Source: Gammaproteobacteria bacterium Ga0077554 (GTDB lineage Bacteria; Pseudomonadota; Gammaproteobacteria; Ga0077554; Ga007554). Taken from it: a stretch of 64,000 nucleotides of DNA. How positions within the stretch are numbered: position 1 is the first letter of the stretch; each line of letters opens with the position of its first letter. The DNA lies in assembly GCA_001464585.1 (NCBI GenBank), contig LNFF01000025.1:1-64000 (forward strand). The letters are read 5' to 3'. The notes under the pieces are model-generated. The model did no database searches and was not told where the DNA came from. It saw only the letters and a list, made by a program, of their open reading frames with translations. The translations under genes were made by a program, and so were the position numbers. Positions 1-8,996 of the stretch are shown piece by piece.

Positions 1-268
1 GTATTGTCTGCAGCATGAGCCGCAAGGGGAATTGCTGGGATAATGCAGTCATGGAACGTTTCTTCCTCAACCTGAAGATGGAGCGTGTTTGGCAACGTGA
101 CTATGCAAATCACCTGGAAGCAGTTAAAGACATTACAGGTTACATAGTGGAGTTTTACAATGGCGTGCGGCTGCATTCTACCTTAGGCAATCTGCCACCG
201 ATGATTTACGAAATGGAATTGGCAGCATAAAAACTTATTGATGTGTCCGAAAATACTTGACCACTACA
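1..268 (+). mobile_element. 3' end of an IS3-family insertion sequence (cut by window edge)
   Basis: The window opens inside an insertion sequence. It holds the C-terminal part of an IS3-type integrase-like transposase, followed by a terminus near 244-268 whose reverse complement begins TGTAGTGGTCAAG, the form expected of an IS3-family inverted repeat. The other end lies outside the window, so the match between ends and any target duplication cannot be checked. Confidence 0.75.
3..230 (+). CDS. IS3-family transposase OrfB, C-terminal fragment
   Basis: Partial; the reading frame is open to the window start. The signature S-R-K-G-N-C-W-D-N-A-x-M-E-R-F-F followed by L-K-x-E matches the last catalytic block of the DDE integrase core of IS3 OrfB, which cuts and joins the ends of the element. 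The tail Y-N-x-x-R-x-H-S-x-L is the usual end of these proteins. It stops just before the IS terminus. Whether the full copy is intact cannot be seen. Confidence 0.85.
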   Translation: MVCSMSRKGNCWDNAVMERFFLNLKMERVWQRDYANHLEAVKDITGYIVEFYNGVRLHSTLGNLPPMIYEMELAA

Positions 269-423
269 TCAGGTCGATTCATTTCTTGGCGGGAGCGAAA
301 AAACCTTAGTATCACAGCTTGCCTCGCCTTTGGAAAAGACTGTCGCACTTAGTATATGAATCCGCCCGCGCTAACAACGCGCTCGCGCGGACGCCCCATG
401 GAATCCGGGCGATAGCAGCACTT

Positions 424-801
424 TTACTTTACCACTGTCAGCGATGGGCGGCGGGGCTTCTCGGGTGATGGCGGCGTGGGGGCATCGCTGCCATCACCGT
501 CACCAAATACCATACCTTTGCCATTTTCCCTGGCGTACACGGCCAGCACGGCACCCACGGGGACAACGACATTCATGGGCGTGCCACCAAAGCGTGCGCT
601 AAAGCGCACCACTTCGTTGCTGAGCTCCAGCGCGTGTACAGCCATCGGCGCAACATTCAACACGATCTTGCCATTTTCAATGTACTGGGTTGGCACGGTC
701 ACTTCAGGGAGTTGGGTGTCAACGAGAAGATGCGGCGTATAGCCATTGTCGACAATCCATTCATAAATCGCGCGGATTAAATAAGGTCGGCTGGAGTTCA
801 T
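424..801 (-). CDS. sspB: ClpXP protease specificity-enhancing factor SspB
   Basis: SspB is an adaptor that binds the SsrA tag of stalled-ribosome products and delivers them to ClpXP. The 125-residue protein starts M-N-S-S-R-P-Y-L-I-R-A-x-Y-E-W, typical of the substrate-binding domain (about residues 1-105). A short flexible linker leads to the tail R-R-P-S-L-T-V-V-K, which matches the XB motif that docks on the ClpX zinc-binding domain. The linker is shorter than in E. coli (165 residues in total). sspA usually lies just upstream of sspB; here that place is taken by an IS481-type element, so the pair appears to have been separated. ClpA and ClpS, partners of the other ClpP pathway, are coded at about 11.5-14.2 kb. 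Confidence 0.93.
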   Translation of the reverse strand: MNSSRPYLIRAIYEWIVDNGYTPHLLVDTQLPEVTVPTQYIENGKIVLNVAPMAVHALELSNEVVRFSARFGGTPMNVVVPVGAVLAVYARENGKGMVFGDGDGSDAPTPPSPEKPRRPSLTVVK

Positions 802-925
802 GGGGTTATCCTGAAAATGGCGATTGGAATCTTGTATTTTCTATTTTAACCCAGATTTTCCATTAGCGCTCGTCACGAGAGAGCACAAGGTGCTGAAAAG
901 TGCCCCTGGAAAACCTGGGTTTAAG

Positions 926-947
926 CTCAAGATATTATTATCTTGAG
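926..947. repeat. Perfect 8-bp inverted repeat (hairpin)
   Basis: CTCAAGAT and ATCTTGAG are separated by 6 bases, between sspB and the IS481-type element. No T-run follows on either strand, so it is not a convincing intrinsic terminator. Confidence 0.4.
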
Positions 948-970
948 TGAGGAAGCCCCTCAAAATAAAA

Positions 971-2052
971 TGTAGAAGTCTCGACTTGATCTGATACCCA
1001 CTTGAAAAAGTGAGGGTTACCGGTTTAGATAGAAGTGCGAACTTTCATTTAAACCTACTGAAGAGGTAACCCTCATGTTACATACTACTGAAAAAGTGAT
1101 TAAACACAAGGTCGGGCTGTTGAATCTGGCTCGGGCGCTGGGGAACGTGTCCAAAGCCCGCAAGATGATGGGGCTGTCGCGAGACACGTTTTAGGCGCTG
1201 GAATCGGGCGGGATGGACGCCCTGTTCGAGCGTAGCCGACGGTCAGCCCAACCTTAAAAACCGGGTGGATGACGCCACCGAAGCGGTGGGGGTCGAATAT
1301 GCGGTGGCTTTCCGGCCCACGGACAACACCGTACCCGCAACGAGCTGCGCCTGCGCGGGGTCTTTGTTTCCGGCAGTGGGGTACTCAGCATCTGGTTGCG
1401 CCATGCCCTGGCCCACTTTAAAAATCGACTCCGCGCCCTGGCAGCCAAGGTCGGCCGCGACGGCATTATCCTCACCGAAGCGCAGATCGCCGCGTTGGAG
1501 AAAAAACAACGCGATGACGAGGCCAGCGGTGAAATTGACACCGCCTGCCTCCCGGTTATCTGGGTCCACAAGACACCTTTTATGTGGGCGCCCTCAAAGG
1601 CGTGGGCCGGATTTATCAGCAGACACCTACAGCAAAGTGGCCTTTGCCAAGCTGTACACCACCAAAACCCCGATTACCGCCGCCGACCTGCTCACTGACC
1701 CGGTGCTGCCGTTTTTCGGGGTGCAGGATCTCCCGATGTTGCGGCTCTTGACCGACCGGGGCGCGGAGTATTGTGGCAAGGCCGGACAGCACGACTATGA
1801 ACTCTACCTGGTGCTCAATGACATTGAGCACACCAAAACCCGCGCGGCCTCGCCATAAACCAATGGCATCTGCGAACGATTCCATAAAACCCTTCTGCAG
1901 GCGTTTTATCAGGTGGCGTTCCGTAAACAGCTCTACACGGACATCCCGATGTTGCAGCAGGACCTTGACGACTGGATGAAATACTATAATCATGACCGTA
2001 TCCATCAGGGCGAAAAAACCGGTAACTGTCAGATCAAGTCTGGACTTCTACA
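971..2052 (+). mobile_element. Decayed IS481-type insertion sequence, about 1.08 kb
   Basis: The left end begins TGTAGAAGTC (971) and continues with GACTTGATCTGA. The right end, in reverse complement from 2052, reads TGTAGAAGTC then GACTTGATCTGA, giving imperfect terminal inverted repeats of about 23 bp with mismatches at positions 11-12. Between them lies one broken transposase gene. A second copy of the outermost right-end sequence (TGGACTTCTACA) follows at 2057-2068. No clear target-site duplication is visible, as expected of an old insertion. Confidence 0.82.
1075..2018 (+). pseudogene. IS481-family transposase, multiply disrupted
   Basis: From the ATG at 1075 the peptide M-L-H-T-T-E-K-V-I-K-H-K-V-G-L-L-N-L-A reads as the start of an IS481-type DDE transposase with its N-terminal helix-turn-helix. 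An in-frame TAG at 1192 coincides with a small deletion. The frame then shifts near 1250, again around 1380-1400 (I-L-T-E-A-Q-I-A-A-L-E), again near 1620 (T-Y-S-K-V-A-F-A-K-L-Y-T-T-K-T-P-I-T), and near 1855-1913. The block L-T-D-R-G-A-E-Y-C-G (about 1750) carries a catalytic aspartate. The last piece ends D-D-W-M-K-Y-Y-N-H-D-R-I-H-Q-G. At least two stops and several frameshifts make it non-functional. Confidence 0.88.
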
Positions 2053-2128
2053 CATGTGGACTTCTACACATTTACACATTAAGATAAAAAACCGGCAGTT
2101 CCGGTGATGCGTGTGCTTCGTGTCAGGA

Positions 2129-2665
2129 CTATTTTTCCATATGCCTGTTTTTTAATGCCACATAGTGTGCTGCCGAATACGCAAAGTAAGCTAGCTCATT
2201 TTCCGTCAATGGCCGGATTTTTTTCACCGGACTGCCCAGCCACAGATAACCACTTTCCAGATCTTTGCCGGGTGGCACCAAGCTGCCTGCACCGAGTAAC
2301 ACCTGTGAGCGGATAATCGCGCCATCCAGCACCGTCGAACCCATACCGATTAACGCGTAATCTTCTACCATACAACCATGTAAAATAACGCGGTGGCCAA
2401 CGGTAACGTCATTGCCGATAAGCAATGGGTACCCGCCGGGGGTGAAGCGATTGGATTGGGTGACGTGTAGCACCGAGCCGTCCTGGATATTGGTGCGCGC
2501 ACCGATCACAATACGGTGTACATCACCGCGTGCTACGCTCATGGGCCAGATCGAAGCATCGTCGCCCAGTGCAACGTCACCTGCTATCAGCGCCATTTCG
2601 TCGACGAAGGCGCTGTCGGGCACGGTGGGGGTGATGCCTTGGTAAGTTCTAATCGCCATAGACAA
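2129..2665 (-). CDS. Gamma-class carbonic anhydrase family protein (YrdA type)
   Basis: Left-handed beta-helix protein of 178 residues with hexapeptide-repeat character throughout (I-x-G-D-V-x-L-G-D-D-A-S-I-W, then T-N-I-Q-D-G-S-V-L-H-V). Candidate metal-ligand histidines are in V-L-H-V and in V-G-H-R-V-I-L-H-G-C, as in gamma carbonic anhydrases. Many YrdA-type homologues show no or weak activity when tested, so the reaction (CO2 hydration) is an inference. Translation could begin at the first Met or two codons later (M-A-I-R-T-Y). It is convergent with the IS481-type remnant and divergent from prlC. The nearby beta-class enzyme at 8.0-8.7 kb gives the genome two carbonic anhydrase types. Confidence 0.88.
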   Translation of the reverse strand: MSMAIRTYQGITPTVPDSAFVDEMALIAGDVALGDDASIWPMSVARGDVHRIVIGARTNIQDGSVLHVTQSNRFTPGGYPLLIGNDVTVGHRVILHGCMVEDYALIGMGSTVLDGAIIRSQVLLGAGSLVPPGKDLESGYLWLGSPVKKIRPLTENELAYFAYSAAHYVALKNRHMEK

Positions 2666-2785
2666 ATGGTGCGGTTATTTTCGGTAAATATCAAGCTGTG
2701 ATTTTTTACGGTACAGAATGTCAACAGAGCCTGGTTATGCTACATTAGGAATCTTTCCTATATGGAATTTTGCAGGTAAACCATC

Positions 2786-4825
2786 ATGAACAATCCTTTG
2801 CTTGAAACAACTGGCCTGCCACATTTTGCCCAGATTCTCCCTGAACATGTTGAGCCTGCCATTGACGCCATTCTGGCGGAAAGCCGTGCCCGAATTCAGT
2901 GTGTGCTTGCCGCTAACGACACCTATACCTGGGGTAATTTGATCCAGCCTCTCGAAGATGTAGGCGAACGCCTGAATCGCGCCTGGTCGCCGGTGAGTCA
3001 TATGAACTCGGTGGTAAATTCCGATGCGTCGCGTGCCGCGTATAACGCGTGCCTGCCCAAGCTCAGTGATTACGCGACGGAGATGGGCCAGAATGAGCGC
3101 CTGTATCAGGCGTACAAGTCTATCGCCGAGGGTGCCGAGTACCATAGGCTTGATGTTGCGCAAAAGAAAATAATTGATAACGCGTTACGTGATTTTCGTT
3201 TATCCGGTGTGGCTTTGCCCACACAGGATAAAGAGCGTTACAAAACCATCATGCAAGAGTTGTCGGCGCTGACCAGCAAGTTTGAAGAGAATTTGCTGGA
3301 TGCGACGCACGCCTGGCAGAAAGTTATTGAAAACGAAGCGGCGCTTGCCGGTTTGCCTGGCTCTGCCAGGGCGGCAGCGCGTCAATCTGCTGTGGCGGCC
3401 GGAAAACCCGGCTGGTTATTCACGCTGGAATTTCCCTCTTATTTCCCGGTCATCACTTACGCGGATGATCGGGAATTACGCCGTGAAATGTACGAAGCCT
3501 ATGTCACGCGTGCTTCTGATGCTGGTCCACACGCAGGGCAATGGGATAACACCGACATCATGGAAAAAATCCTGAAATTACGCCATGAAGTCGCCCGATT
3601 GTTGGGCTTCGCCAATTATGCGGAGCGTTCCATTGCCACCAAGATGGCGGCGTCAACCCAGCAAGTGCTGGATTTTTTGCATGACTTGGCGCGGCGCTCC
3701 CTTTCAATAGCGCGTCAAGATGTACAAGAGGTGCGTGATTTTGCGCGCACCCATTATGGTGTGGATAGTCTGGAGTCGTGGGATATTCCCTATTATTCTG
3801 AAAAATTGAGCGAACATACTTACGCCATTTCGCAGGAAGAACTCAAGCCGTATTTCCCCGAACAGCGCGTGCTGTCTGGAATGTTTGCGGTGGTGCAGCG
3901 CTTGTATGGTCTGGATATTCAGGCCATACAGGGCGTCGAAACCTGGCATCCTGATGTGCGCTTTTTTGAAATCAGGGACAGTCAAGGCGCTGTGCGCGGC
4001 CAGTTTTATCTGGATCTTTATGCGCGGCCCCACAAGCGTGGCGGCGCGTGGATGGATGAATGCCTGACGCGTAAGCGTACTGCACAAGGGATACAAACAC
4101 CGGTTGCCTATCTGACCTGCAATTTTTCATCGCCCATTGGCGCTGACCCGGCGCTCTTCACCCATGATGAAGTGCAAACGCTATTCCATGAGTTTGGCCA
4201 TGGCCTGCATCACATGTTGACGCGCGTTGATTACCCCAGTGTTGCCGGTATCAGTGGCGTGGCATGGGACGCGGTGGAGCTGCCCAGCCAGTTTATGGAA
4301 AACTGGTGCTGGGAGCGTGAGGCGCTGGATTTGATTTCCGGGCACTACAAAACCGACGAACCTTTGCCACCCGCGTTGTTCGATAAAATGCTGGCCGCCA
4401 AAAATTTTCAGTCTGGCATGCAAATGGCGCGGCAACTGGAGTTCTCGATTTTTGATTTTCGCATGCATCTGGAATACGATCCCGCCAAAGGTGGCCGCAT
4501 CTACCAGATACTTGATGAGGTGCGCAAGGAAGTGGCCGTGATGAATCCACCTTCGTTTAACCGTTTCCCCCACAGTTTTTCGCACATTTTTGCGGGTGGC
4601 TATGCGGCCGGTTATTACAGTTATAAATGGGCCGAAGTGTTATCCAGTGATGCCTTTTCGAAGTTTGAGGAGAACGGTATTTTTGACCGTAAAACCGGCC
4701 TGGAATTTATGTCAGCGATTCTGGAGCAGGGTGGTTCGCGTGAGCCCATGGAATTGTTCATTGAGTTCCGTGGCCGCGAACCACAAATTGATGCTTTACT
4801 AAGGCACACGGGCATTGCTGCCTAA
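2786..4825 (+). CDS. prlC: Oligopeptidase A (M3 metallopeptidase)
   Basis: Cytoplasmic zinc oligopeptidase that degrades short peptides, including cleaved signal peptides and products of larger proteases. At 679 residues it has the usual family length. The zinc motif H-E-F-G-H is at residues 468-472, followed by G-L-H-H-M-L-T. The downstream A-W-D-A-V-E-L-P-S-Q-F-M-E-N-W block, with a third zinc ligand in the M3 pattern, is present, as is the C-terminal F-x-H-I-F-A-G-G-Y-A-A-G-Y-Y-S-Y-x-W substrate loop. Its stop lies 2 bases before the exonuclease III start, so the two are probably co-transcribed. Confidence 0.96.
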   Translation: MNNPLLETTGLPHFAQILPEHVEPAIDAILAESRARIQCVLAANDTYTWGNLIQPLEDVGERLNRAWSPVSHMNSVVNSDASRAAYNACLPKLSDYATEMGQNERLYQAYKSIAEGAEYHRLDVAQKKIIDNALRDFRLSGVALPTQDKERYKTIMQELSALTSKFEENLLDATHAWQKVIENEAALAGLPGSARAAARQSAVAAGKPGWLFTLEFPSYFPVITYADDRELRREMYEAYVTRASDAGPHAGQWDNTDIMEKILKLRHEVARLLGFANYAERSIATKMAASTQQVLDFLHDLARRSLSIARQDVQEVRDFARTHYGVDSLESWDIPYYSEKLSEHTYAISQEELKPYFPEQRVLSGMFAVVQRLYGLDIQAIQGVETWHPDVRFFEIRDSQGAVRGQFYLDLYARPHKRGGAWMDECLTRKRTAQGIQTPVAYLTCNFSSPIGADPALFTHDEVQTLFHEFGHGLHHMLTRVDYPSVAGISGVAWDAVELPSQFMENWCWEREALDLISGHYKTDEPLPPALFDKMLAAKNFQSGMQMARQLEFSIFDFRMHLEYDPAKGGRIYQILDEVRKEVAVMNPPSFNRFPHSFSHIFAGGYAAGYYSYKWAEVLSSDAFSKFEENGIFDRKTGLEFMSAILEQGGSREPMELFIEFRGREPQIDALLRHTGIAA

Positions 4826-4827
4826 CG

Positions 4828-5598
4828 ATGAAAATCGCCACCTGGAATGTTAACTCATTACGTGTGCGGCTGCCGCAGGTTCTTGATTGGCTCAAGACCG
4901 GGAAGCCGGATATCCTTGCCTTGCAGGAAACTAAAACGGAAGATAAGAACTTTCCGCTGGAGGACATCGAAGCGGCCGGTTATAACGTCATTTATTCCGG
5001 CCAGAAAACCTATAACGGCGTGGCAATATTGAGCCGTATTGCGGGCAGTGATATTGTCACTGACATCCCCCATCTTGATGATCATCAGCGTCGTGTATTG
5101 TGCGCCACGTTTGGCACGGTGCGCGTATTGAATGTTTACATTCCCAATGGCGAAGCCGTAGGCTCGGAAAAATATTCATATAAACTTGCCTGGCTGGGAA
5201 AACTCACGGCGTATGTGGAAGCGCAACGTGCGGTTTATCCGCATCTCATATTATTGGGTGATTTTAATATTGCCCCTGAGCCGCGTGATGTGCATGACCC
5301 TGCATTATGGGAGGGTCATGTGTTATTTTCGGAACCGGAGCGCGCCGCTTTTCGGCGGCTTGTCGATTTGGGGTTGTGCGATACCTTCCGCCTGTTTGAG
5401 CAATCGCCCGATCAATTTTCATGGTGGGACTACCGTATGGCGGCGTTTCGCCGCAACATGGGATTACGCATCGACCATGTGCTCGCCAGTCCCGCTTTGT
5501 GCGACGTGTGCGTGTCATGCCACATTGATAAAACACCCCGCGCATGGGAACGGCCTTCGGATCACACGCCCGTTGTAACCGTGTTTGATTTGTTTTGA
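4828..5598 (+). CDS. xth: Exodeoxyribonuclease III
   Basis: AP endonuclease and 3'-5' exonuclease of base-excision repair. The 256-residue protein has the whole endonuclease/exonuclease/phosphatase fold: M-K-I-A-T-W-N-V-N-S-L at the N terminus, the metal-binding glutamate in A-L-Q-E-T-K, G-D-F-N-I-A-P in the middle, and the catalytic end L-R-I-D-H-V-L-A-S then S-D-H-T-P-V-V. It lies 2 bases after prlC. The alternative, another EEP-family phosphatase, is unlikely given the close match to the ExoIII layout and length. Confidence 0.95.
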   Translation: MKIATWNVNSLRVRLPQVLDWLKTGKPDILALQETKTEDKNFPLEDIEAAGYNVIYSGQKTYNGVAILSRIAGSDIVTDIPHLDDHQRRVLCATFGTVRVLNVYIPNGEAVGSEKYSYKLAWLGKLTAYVEAQRAVYPHLILLGDFNIAPEPRDVHDPALWEGHVLFSEPERAAFRRLVDLGLCDTFRLFEQSPDQFSWWDYRMAAFRRNMGLRIDHVLASPALCDVCVSCHIDKTPRAWERPSDHTPVVTVFDLF

Positions 5599-5695
5599 AT
5601 TTATGAAACATATAAATACTTTATGAAGAGTGAAAAACATTCCTGTTTCTCTTGTAAACTGGGTGCTTGTCATTTTTAGCGTGTGCTGATCCCCT

Positions 5696-7171
5696 ATGAA
5701 ATATCATGACCTGCGCGATTTTATCGCCAAGCTCGAACAAACGGGCGACCTCAAACGCATTGCCTTTGAAGTAGATCCCCATCTCGAAATGACGGAGATC
5801 TGCGACCGCACCTTGCGTGCGGGTGGCCCGGCGCTGTTATTTGAAAATCCCAAAGGCTATGCCATTCCCGTATTGTGCAACCTGTTTGGTACGCCGCGTC
5901 GCGTCGCGCTGGGCATGGGAGAAGATTCGGTAGAGGCGTTGCGTGACGTGGGGAAGCTGCTGGCATTCCTCAAAGAGCCAGAACCACCCAAAGGGCTGCG
6001 TGATTTATGGGACAAGCTGCCGGTGTTCAAGCAGGTGTTGAACATGGCGCCCAAAGTGTTGAGCCATGCGCCCTGCCAGGAGCATGTCATCAACGCGGCG
6101 GATGTTGACCTGTCTAAACTTCCGATTCAAACCTGCTGGCCGGGCGATGCCGGGCCGCTGATTACCTGGGCGCTGGTAGTGACGAAAGGTCCGCACAAGG
6201 AGCGGCAGAACCTGGGCATTTATCGCCAGCAAGTGATAGCCCGCAACAAAGTCATCATGCGCTGGCTGGCGCATCGTGGCGGTGCGCTGGATTTTCGTGA
6301 TTGGCAACTTGCCCATCCTGGCCAGCGTTTTCCGGTTGCTGTGGCGCTGGGTGCTGATCCCGCCACTATCCTGGGCGCAGTGACGCCGGTGCCCGATACC
6401 TTATCCGAATACGGCTTCGCTGGATTGTTGCGTGGCAGCAAGACCGAAGTGGTGAAATGCCAGACCAATGATTTGCAGGTGCCCGCCAGCGCCGAGTTTG
6501 TGCTGGAAGGATATATTGAAGCGGGTGAAACCGCGCCCGAAGGGCCGTTTGGCGATCACACCGGTTATTACAACGAGGTGGAAACCTTTCCGGTATTCAC
6601 CATCGAACGCATTACCCACCGCAGCAATCCCATTTATCACAGCACTTACACGGGCCGCCCACCTGACGAGCCTGCGGTGCTGGGCGTGGCGCTCAATGAA
6701 GTGTTCGTGCCGATTTTGCAGAAACAGTTTCCAGAGATTACCGATTTTTATTTGCCGCCCGAAGGATGCTCCTATCGCCTTGCCGTAGTCAGCATGAAAA
6801 AACAATATCCCGGCCATGCCAAGCGCGTGATGCTGGGCGTGTGGTCTTTCCTGCGGCAATTCATGTATACCAAATTCGTCATCGTCACGGATGACGATAT
6901 CAACGTGCGTGACTGGAAAGACGTGATCTGGGCCATGACCACGCGCATGGATCCGGCGCGCGACACGGTGATTATTGAAAACACGCCGATTGATTACCTT
7001 GATTTCGCCTCGCCGGTATCGGGGCTGGGTTCCAAGATCGGCTTTGACGCCACCAACAAATGGAAGGGTGAAACCAGCCGCGAATGGGGGGTGCCCATCG
7101 AAATGAGCAGTGATGTGAAGCAGCGGGTGGATATGATATGGGAAGAGCTGGGGATTCTAAAAAATGGTTGA
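5696..7171 (+). CDS. ubiD: 4-hydroxy-3-polyprenylbenzoate decarboxylase UbiD
   Basis: Prenylated-FMN-dependent decarboxylase of ubiquinone synthesis. The 491-residue protein has the usual UbiD features: M-K-Y-x-D-L-R-D-F-I at the N terminus, the cofactor-binding N-L-G-I-Y-R-Q-Q-V block, and the conserved [12 protein letters not shown] stretch with the acid residues that serve the active site. The partner UbiX, which makes the cofactor, is not in the window. The ferredoxin-type reductase at 9989-11020 is of a kind often found near ubiD, but several genes lie between them here. Confidence 0.96.
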   Translation: MKYHDLRDFIAKLEQTGDLKRIAFEVDPHLEMTEICDRTLRAGGPALLFENPKGYAIPVLCNLFGTPRRVALGMGEDSVEALRDVGKLLAFLKEPEPPKGLRDLWDKLPVFKQVLNMAPKVLSHAPCQEHVINAADVDLSKLPIQTCWPGDAGPLITWALVVTKGPHKERQNLGIYRQQVIARNKVIMRWLAHRGGALDFRDWQLAHPGQRFPVAVALGADPATILGAVTPVPDTLSEYGFAGLLRGSKTEVVKCQTNDLQVPASAEFVLEGYIEAGETAPEGPFGDHTGYYNEVETFPVFTIERITHRSNPIYHSTYTGRPPDEPAVLGVALNEVFVPILQKQFPEITDFYLPPEGCSYRLAVVSMKKQYPGHAKRVMLGVWSFLRQFMYTKFVIVTDDDINVRDWKDVIWAMTTRMDPARDTVIIENTPIDYLDFASPVSGLGSKIGFDATNKWKGETSREWGVPIEMSSDVKQRVDMIWEELGILKNG

Positions 7172-7425
7172 CAAAAATAGTCGGTGTAAGCGACATGGCG
7201 CGCGTGCGACGGCCGTTAAAGAAGTTGCATAATCCGTTTTAAACAGCCCATAAAAATAGTTTGTGTTAGCGCTATTTCCATGGTAAAAACATAGCAAATG
7301 TTAGTGTTATATTGATGTGTGCCAATTAATTGGAAAGGTGGAAAACGCAGCGATGAAAAGGGAGTCTGATATTCCTGGTGTACAGGCGGTCTGTTGTTGG
7401 TTGTATTTTCAGTCCTGGAATTTTT

Positions 7426-7450
7426 CACATTACCGCCAGGTGGTAATGTG
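7426..7450 (+). promoter_or_regulatory. Hairpin over the start codon of the VOC gene
   Basis: A perfect 9-bp inverted repeat, CACATTACC (7426-7434) and GGTAATGTG (7442-7450), has a 7-base loop. The second arm contains the proposed GTG start (7448-7450). The Shine-Dalgarno-like AGGTGG straddles loop and stem. In mRNA this would mask the start; in DNA the dyad could be an operator. Which one applies is not known. Confidence 0.5.
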
Positions 7451-7867
7451 AGCTTACGCAGGATTAATCATGTTGCCCTAAAGGTACGTGAGCTCAGTGC
7501 TTCCGATCGCTTCTACCGCGAAATACTGGGCATGGAAAAAGTGGGTGAGCGTCCTAGAATGTGGTTTTATCGGGCGGGTGGGCAGCGGCATGATTTGGCG
7601 TTGTTCGAGCTGGGCGCCGCCGGAAAGCTTCCCTCGCCCCATCATGCAGGGATGTTTCACCTGGGCTTTACGGTAAGCAGTGAAGCGGCATTAGCGGCTC
7701 TTTATCAGCGTTGTCAGGAAGCGGGTGTGCCTTTCATGGGCGCTGTGGAGCATAATGTAATGCACACTTTTTACGTACAGGATCCGGATGGAAACACTAT
7801 AGAATTGGGAGTGGACCCACCGCTGGAAGATTGGACTGACAGTGCGGCACCGTTCCCCGCCACCTGA
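7448..7867 (+). CDS. VOC (glyoxalase/dioxygenase-fold) family protein
   Basis: Small protein (139 residues from the GTG at 7448) with the paired beta-alpha-beta-beta-beta modules of the vicinal oxygen chelate superfamily. I-N-H-V-A-L-K-V has the first metal-ligand histidine; M-F-H-L-G-F-T-V begins the second module; Y-V-Q-D-P-D-G-N-T-I-E-L-G-V ends with the usual ligand glutamate. The frame is open further upstream to 7394, but the domain begins right at S-L-R-R-I-N-H, and AGGTGG precedes the GTG. Substrate unknown; dioxygenase, isomerase or resistance roles all occur in this superfamily. It is convergent with the carbonic anhydrase gene. Confidence 0.82.
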   Translation: MSLRRINHVALKVRELSASDRFYREILGMEKVGERPRMWFYRAGGQRHDLALFELGAAGKLPSPHHAGMFHLGFTVSSEAALAALYQRCQEAGVPFMGAVEHNVMHTFYVQDPDGNTIELGVDPPLEDWTDSAAPFPAT

Positions 7868-7923
7868 TGTTGCGCCCGCCCGGCGTGGCTTTCGTGGACG
7901 GAGTGCTTTTTAAGATCCTGGAT

Positions 7924-7962
7924 AAAAAAACGCCCGACACAGTGTAGAACCTGTGTCGGGCG
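7924..7962 (-). terminator. Rho-independent terminator of the beta-carbonic anhydrase gene
   Basis: CGCCCGACACAG (7931-7942) and CTGTGTCGGGCG (7951-7962) form a perfect 12-bp stem with an 8-base loop. Read on the minus strand it is followed by seven Ts (7930-7924), 25 bases beyond the stop codon. It has no T-run on the plus strand. Confidence 0.9.
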
Positions 7963-7986
7963 GAATGTTGTAACTACAAGACAGGA

Positions 7987-8715
7987 TTACTTGGGCAGGA
8001 TGCCTGCGGCCTTGATCTTGGCTGCGTCTGTATCACCGTTGATATTGGTAATCACCAGCTTGCCGTGTCCCTGGTTGTAATCATTGCGGAAGTCGTAAAC
8101 GGCACCCATAACCGCCAGCTTGCCGCCCTTGATTTCGGGTGCGAATTTCTGCATCGCAAAAGCAATCTGGTTATTGACGTTGGCTTCTACGCTGGCCATC
8201 ACTTCTTTATTGTCGCTTGCGTTCTTGCCAGGTACTTTGATAGTGTCAAGTTCACGTTTGATTGGCGCTTCTATGCCAGCGTAATCACCCATCGCCGCCT
8301 TCACCGCGCCGCATGCCGAATGGCCGATGACCAACAGCAAGGGTGTGTGCAAATGACGCACGCCGTATTCGACAGAACCTTCGGCAGTTGTTAACTGATT
8401 GCCGATATCACGTATCATGAACAAATCGCCCTCGGGGTCTTTGTCCAGTGCCGTGGTATGCACGCGCGAGTCGGAACAGGTTACAACCGTGGCACGGGGT
8501 TTTTGCCCTTTAATGTGTTCGGAAAAGTAGGCTGCATTATTTCCTTTGACGAAACTTTGATTGTCAGCCACGATATTTTTGACGATGGCCCTGATTTGTT
8601 CTTTTTCGTTTCCTGCGGCAGCAGACGAGTGAGCGTCACTTGCCATGGCGTGTCCTGCAAAAAATAACGCGGGTAAAGATAGAACGGTAAAACAGGTTTT
8701 TGCTGATTTATGCAT
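7987..8715 (-). CDS. Exported beta-class carbonic anhydrase
   Basis: Zinc enzyme interconverting CO2 and bicarbonate. The 242-residue protein has a signal peptide (M-H-K-S-A-K-T then a hydrophobic run, cleavage expected near A-M-A-S-D at about 25), so it should act in the periplasm. Zinc ligands are C80 (in T-C-S-D-S-R-V), H132 and C135 (in G-H-S-A-C-G-A-V), with the D82/R84 dyad that gates the active site. Most bacterial beta-carbonic anhydrases are cytoplasmic; the exported form suits inorganic carbon supply or pH control at the envelope. A strong terminator follows. The roughly 280 bp upstream to the next gene hold no gene I can support. Confidence 0.93.
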   Translation of the reverse strand: MHKSAKTCFTVLSLPALFFAGHAMASDAHSSAAAGNEKEQIRAIVKNIVADNQSFVKGNNAAYFSEHIKGQKPRATVVTCSDSRVHTTALDKDPEGDLFMIRDIGNQLTTAEGSVEYGVRHLHTPLLLVIGHSACGAVKAAMGDYAGIEAPIKRELDTIKVPGKNASDNKEVMASVEANVNNQIAFAMQKFAPEIKGGKLAVMGAVYDFRNDYNQGHGKLVITNINGDTDAAKIKAAGILPK

Positions 8716-8996
8716 CTGAAATATCCTCCACTTATATTGAATTATATTATTTGATTTTTAGAAACCATCAATCCATTGGTTTTGAGATGATTGCGTCCCA
8801 AGTGTATACATGGACACCCTCTTTATCCACCCCGCCCTTCTTTGATTGTGCCTTGAAAAAACCAAAAGAACCAGAAAAAACGAACAGCATTGTCTAAACG
8901 CTGACGATATTATAATTACATGAGAATATATGGATAGCAAGGTTAATCAATGGCAGAAATGATGGCCCTATAATAGTTGGGAGTTTTACTTCTTTT

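Noticed and set aside
926-947. Hairpin downstream of sspB side as terminator
   Set aside because: It is upstream of sspB's start, and neither strand has a following T-run.
2104-2316. Plus-strand open frame of 70 codons
   Set aside because: Overlaps the gamma-carbonic anhydrase gene 3' end; composition and lack of ribosome site argue against it.
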